Assembly: GCA_947372225.1 (NCBI GenBank)
Contig: CANBSV010000056.1
Location: 1 to 17,494, forward strand
Direction of reading: 5' to 3'
Length of the DNA stretch: 17,494 nucleotides
Source of the DNA: Burkholderiales bacterium
Lineage (GTDB): Bacteria > Pseudomonadota > Gammaproteobacteria > Burkholderiales > Burkholderiaceae_C
Numbering within the stretch: the stretch's first letter is position 1; each line of letters starts with the position of its first letter. The position numbers and the translations under genes are program-made. The notes under the pieces were generated by a model that was given only the letters and a program-made list of their open reading frames with translations, did no database searches and was not told where the DNA came from. This document shows positions 14,574 to 17,494 of this stretch, one piece after another.

Positions 14574-16225
14574 ACGTCAAACGTTTCACCGCGCGCAGTT
14601 CGCGCGAAGCATTGGCCCTGGTTCGCCAGGCCCTGGGCGACGATGCGGTCGTGCTGTCCACCAAACCTTCGGGCGACGGCGTCGAAGTGCTGGCCATGGC
14701 GCCGGAGAGCATGCAGCAGATCGAGCGCATGGCCACCGACAGCGTGCCGCCGGCCTCTGCCGCCAAGCCTGCCGCGCCGGCCCCTCGTTCACGCGGCTCG
14801 CTCGCCGCACGCGCTTCGGCCAGTGCACCGCGCACGCCCGCCGAACCGTTGGCCGAGTCGTCGGTTGAAGAAGATGCCGATCGGTTGAGCATGAGCACAC
14901 TGTCGTTCCAGGACTATGTGCGCGAGCGCATGCTCAAGCGCCGCCAGATCGCGATGCAGGCCGAAGCGGCTGCAGCACGCGCTGCCGTGCCGGTGGCCGA
15001 GCCACAGCCCGGTCCGCTGTCCACGCGCATGACCGAAGCGCCCCCCACCCCGGCAGCGCGCGCCGCCAAGGCCACCGCGGCTCCCAACGTGCCGGTGTTG
15101 TCGTCGCTGCACAGTGACGCGGCGGTGCTCTACGTCGATCCGCCGCCCATGACTTTGGCTCACGAGCCACCGGTGTTGCGCGAAGAAGTGATCAGCCGCG
15201 TGCGTGCGCCAGCCCAGCCGGGTGCAGTGGCCAGCGATGGCGTGGTCGCCCGGCGCGATCAGCAAGACATGATGAACGAGCTGCGCAGCATGAAGGGCAT
15301 GATCGAAGAACGCTTCGGCGCGCTGGCCTTCATGGAAAAACTCCAGCGCCAGCCGGCGCAGGCACGCCTGACGCAAAAGTTGCTCGACTGCGGCTACTCG
15401 CCCGCGCTGATCCGCAAGCTCGCTGATGGCATGGGCCCCGAAGTGACCGACGAGATGGCCTGGGCCGCTCACGTGCTCGAGCGCAACTTGCACAGTGCCG
15501 ACCGCGAGCCAGCGCTCGAAGACCAGGGCGGCGTGTTCGCGCTGGTGGGTGCCACCGGTGTGGGCAAGACCACCACCACCGCCAAGCTCGCTGCGGCTTT
15601 CGCCACGCGCTACGGCGCGGCGCACCTCGGTTTGATCACGCTCGACGCCTACCGCGTCGGTGCCCACGAACAGTTGCGCGCCTATGGCCGCATCCTCGGC
15701 GTTCCGGTGCACACCGCTCACGATCGCGCCTCGCTCGAAGACCTGCTCGAGTTGTTGTCGTCCAAGAAGATGGTGCTCATCGACACGGCCGGCATGGCGC
15801 AGCGCGACACGCGCACCCGTGAACTGCTGGACATGCTCAGCCACCCATCGATTCACAAACTGCTGGTGGTCAATTCGTCTGCCCAGGGCGAGACGATCGA
15901 AGACGTGCTGGTGTCGTACCGCGCCAGCGCCTGCCGCGGCGTGGTGCTGTCGAAGATGGACGAGGCGGTCAAGTTGGGCCCGGCGCTCGATGCACTGATC
16001 CGCCACAAGCTCACCGTGCTGGGCGTGGCCAACGGCCAGCGCGTGCCCGAAGACTGGCATCGCCTGTCGTCGCATGCACTGATCCACCGCTCGCTGAACC
16101 CCACCGTGGGCAGCGCCTACCGCATGGACTCGAGCGAAGTGAACCTGATCTTCGCCGCGCCGCAGCACCAGTCGCACCCCATGCCCAAGGCTGCCCACCT
16201 CGACGCGATGGCCATGCCGGCTTGA
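14570..16225 (+). CDS. flhF: Flagellar placement GTPase FlhF
   Basis: FlhF is an SRP-type GTPase that brings the first flagellar components to the cell pole. The product is 551 residues, at the long end for the family. It has a short N-terminal domain with the typical MNVKRFTARSSREALALVR start and a long Ala/Pro-rich linker (about 55-225). The N domain follows (about 230-315), then the G domain from 320. Visible GTPase motifs are GATGVGKT at 327-334 (G1), TLDAYRVGAHEQL at 357-369, DTAG at 405-408 (G3) and SKMDEA at 461-466 (G4, with Ser for the usual Thr). GGAGG at 14559-14563 lies six nt before the ATG. The next gene is the FlhG-position protein, the expected regulator of FlhF. Confidence 0.97.
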   Translation: MNVKRFTARSSREALALVRQALGDDAVVLSTKPSGDGVEVLAMAPESMQQIERMATDSVPPASAAKPAAPAPRSRGSLAARASASAPRTPAEPLAESSVEEDADRLSMSTLSFQDYVRERMLKRRQIAMQAEAAAARAAVPVAEPQPGPLSTRMTEAPPTPAARAAKATAAPNVPVLSSLHSDAAVLYVDPPPMTLAHEPPVLREEVISRVRAPAQPGAVASDGVVARRDQQDMMNELRSMKGMIEERFGALAFMEKLQRQPAQARLTQKLLDCGYSPALIRKLADGMGPEVTDEMAWAAHVLERNLHSADREPALEDQGGVFALVGATGVGKTTTTAKLAAAFATRYGAAHLGLITLDAYRVGAHEQLRAYGRILGVPVHTAHDRASLEDLLELLSSKKMVLIDTAGMAQRDTRTRELLDMLSHPSIHKLLVVNSSAQGETIEDVLVSYRASACRGVVLSKMDEAVKLGPALDALIRHKLTVLGVANGQRVPEDWHRLSSHALIHRSLNPTVGSAYRMDSSEVNLIFAAPQHQSHPMPKAAHLDAMAMPA

Positions 16226-16247
16226 GTCACGACCGGAACGCAAGCCT

Positions 16248-17069
16248 GTGCCCAACGAATCATCACCCCCGACTTCGATGACCGAGACGACAAACCCCCT
16301 TTCGAGACCCCTCGACCAGGCCGATGGCTTGAGGCGGCTTTTTGCTCACGCCCAGATGCACTTTGTTCCGGTGGTTTCCAACCCCCATGTGGCCTTTGGC
16401 GGGGTGATGCTCGAGCGGCTGTGCACCGGCTTTGCCGAGCGGGGCTGCCACACGCTGGTGGTCGATGCGGCGGAGTCGGCACCCGAACCCAACGAGATGG
16501 CTGCACTGGATCTGTCGGCGTGCGTCGAGAGGCTCTCCAGCGAGGTGTCGTACCTGGCCGCACGCGGTTTGCCGCTGCGCTACGTCGATGCCCGCGGATC
16601 CACGGCGGGCATGCTCGATGCGGTGCAACGTGCAGCGCCTGCGGCCGATGTGGTGCTGGTCCATGCCCCGGCCAGCGATCTGTGCCGCTTGTTCATGAAC
16701 CACGACTTGCTGTCGCGGCCGCGACCGCTGCTGCTGGCTGACGACCACCCGGTCAGCGTCAAGCAGGCCTACGCGAGCATGAAGCTGCTCACGCAGCGCG
16801 CCGGGCTGGTGGTCCACGACCTGATGCTGGCCGCCGCCCCCGAATCCCCGCGCGCCGAGCGCATCGCGATCCAGATCGCCACCTGTGCGGATGACTTTCT
16901 GGGAGCCGTGTTGCGCGACTGGATCCAGGTCGATCCGGCCAGCGACCCGCGCAGCCCCTCGACTCCAGACTTGCGGCGCTGGATCCGTGAAACACTGCAA
17001 CCCGCTGCCGGCCTTGCCGCCAGCGGGCATCCCGCGCCGATGGAACTGCGTGCCACCGCGTCCCACTGA
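16248..17069 (+). CDS. Divergent FlhG-like protein lacking the ATP-binding P-loop
   Basis: The gene sits exactly where flhG (a MinD/ParA-type ATPase that limits flagellar number and stimulates FlhF) is expected, between flhF and fliA. The 273 residues include DQADGLR at 23-29, matching the DQAxxLR motif by which FlhG is known to activate FlhF. The MinD outline can be followed: beta-strand VPVVSN (40-45), a helix, HTLVVDAAE (68-76), DVVLVHAPAS (134-143) and a DHPVSVKQAYASMKLL segment (166-181) like the MinD/FlhG EPT..AYALIK region. However, the P-loop (normally GKGGVGKT) reads NPHVAFGGVM with no Lys, and the DTxAG motif reads HAPAS, so ATP binding and hydrolysis are unlikely. The start is GTG 16248, with a weak GGAAC nine nt upstream; ATG 16278 is an alternative that keeps the DQA motif. 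The assignment is inferred from position and partial motifs. Confidence 0.72.
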   Translation: MPNESSPPTSMTETTNPLSRPLDQADGLRRLFAHAQMHFVPVVSNPHVAFGGVMLERLCTGFAERGCHTLVVDAAESAPEPNEMAALDLSACVERLSSEVSYLAARGLPLRYVDARGSTAGMLDAVQRAAPAADVVLVHAPASDLCRLFMNHDLLSRPRPLLLADDHPVSVKQAYASMKLLTQRAGLVVHDLMLAAAPESPRAERIAIQIATCADDFLGAVLRDWIQVDPASDPRSPSTPDLRRWIRETLQPAAGLAASGHPAPMELRATASH

Positions 17070-17086
17070 ATCTCCGGAGCCGAACC

Positions 17087-17494
17087 ATGTCCACCTACAC
17101 CGCCAAAGGACAGCTCGACAACTCGTCGATGCTCAAGCAGTACAGCCCGCTCGTGCGACGGCTGGCTCATCAGATGATCGCCAAGCTGCCGGCCAACGTC
17201 GAACTCGATGACCTGATCCAAGTGGGCATGATCGGTCTGGCCGATGCGTTGACGCGTTTTGACCTCGCCCAGGGCGTGCAATTCGAGACCTTTGCCACCC
17301 AGCGCATTCGTGGCGCCATGCTCGACGAATTGCGTGGCAACGATTACCTCTCGCGCGGCACGCGCAAGCAGCAACGCAGCATCGAGGCTGCCGTGCACAA
17401 GCTCGAGCAGCGCATGGGCCGCGCCCCGGTGGAAAGCGAGATTGCCCGCGAGATGGGCATTTCGCTGCTCGAATACCAGGAATTGCTGGGCAAG
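17087..17494 (+). CDS. fliA: Flagellar sigma factor FliA (sigma-28), N-terminal part (3' truncated by window)
   Basis: FliA directs RNA polymerase to late flagellar genes (filament, motor, chemotaxis) and is held by FlgM until the hook is complete. The first 136 residues are visible. Region 2 is clear: YSPLVRRLAHQM (19-30), ELDDLIQVGMIGLADAL (39-55), RFDLAQGVQFETFATQRIRGAMLDELR (57-83). Region 3 starts with SIEAAVHKLEQRMGRAPVESEIAREMG (98-124). The segment between, NDYLSRGTRKQQR (85-97), corresponds to the enterobacterial DWVPRSVRR block that reads the -10 element, and it is noticeably changed. GGAG at 17076-17079 lies seven nt before the ATG, and the gene begins 17 nt after the flhG-like stop. 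Confidence 0.96.
   Translation, partial: MSTYTAKGQLDNSSMLKQYSPLVRRLAHQMIAKLPANVELDDLIQVGMIGLADALTRFDLAQGVQFETFATQRIRGAMLDELRGNDYLSRGTRKQQRSIEAAVHKLEQRMGRAPVESEIAREMGISLLEYQELLGK

Noticed and set aside
14789..16255. Long antisense open frame (488 codons) opposite flhF
   Set aside because: The protein is His/Arg/Gly-rich with no recognisable domain, and mirrors third-position G+C bias of flhF, which has clear GTPase motifs on the + strand.
16248..17069. Calling this gene a pseudogene because its ATPase motifs are missing
   Set aside because: The frame is intact over 273 codons with codon use like its neighbours, and the FlhF-activating motif is kept, so it looks selected.
1..17494. Insertion sequences, CRISPR arrays, tRNA or rRNA genes, horizontally acquired islands
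   Set aside because: Genes are packed in conserved flagellar order with uniform composition, and no terminal repeats, direct-repeat arrays or RNA gene patterns were found by reading.

Overview
The window is one continuous flagellar gene cluster, read entirely on the + strand. The order is fliF (5' end missing), fliG, fliH, fliI, fliJ, fliK, fliL, fliM, fliN, fliO, fliP, fliQ, fliR, flhB, flhA, flhF, an flhG-position gene, and fliA (3' end missing). The high G+C content, the gene order and the protein character (a FliM with a CheY-binding N-terminus, a FlhF/FlhG pair next to fliA) point to a beta-proteobacterium, probably Burkholderiales, with polar flagella. This placement is inferred from family knowledge, not from a database search.

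Region by region: (1) 1-6580 encodes the MS ring (FliF), the switch protein that contacts it (FliG), the export ATPase complex (FliH, FliI, FliJ) and the hook-length control protein (FliK). (2) 6581-6854 is non-coding. It holds a strong GC-rich hairpin, probably a terminator, and a 17-nt interrupted palindrome. (3) 6855-11182 encodes FliL, the rest of the C-ring (FliM, FliN) and the export gate (FliO, FliP, FliQ, FliR). (4) 11183-11328 is non-coding. It has a sigma-28-like -10 element and, only 14 nt before the flhB start, a terminator-like hairpin with a T5 tract. (5) 11329-17494 encodes FlhB and FlhA (export switch and gate), FlhF (SRP-type GTPase for polar placement), a divergent FlhG-like protein and sigma-28 (FliA).

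Most genes overlap or nearly touch: fliG/fliH, fliH/fliI, fliM/fliN, fliN/fliO, fliO/fliP, flhB/flhA and flhA/flhF all overlap. This suggests translational coupling within two or three transcription units. Together the products build the basal body, rotor switch and secretion apparatus, and set where and when the filament is made.

The most unusual point is the gene between flhF and fliA (16248-17069). It keeps the N-terminal DQAxxLR motif by which FlhG is known to act on FlhF, and a MinD-like outline. However, the ATP-binding P-loop and the acidic/Walker-B-like motifs are missing. It looks like an ATPase-dead FlhG. Other points of interest are a Glu-to-Lys charged insertion in FliL, a TTG start for fliI, and possible attenuation just before flhB. 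No mobile elements, RNA genes, CRISPR arrays or foreign islands were seen.
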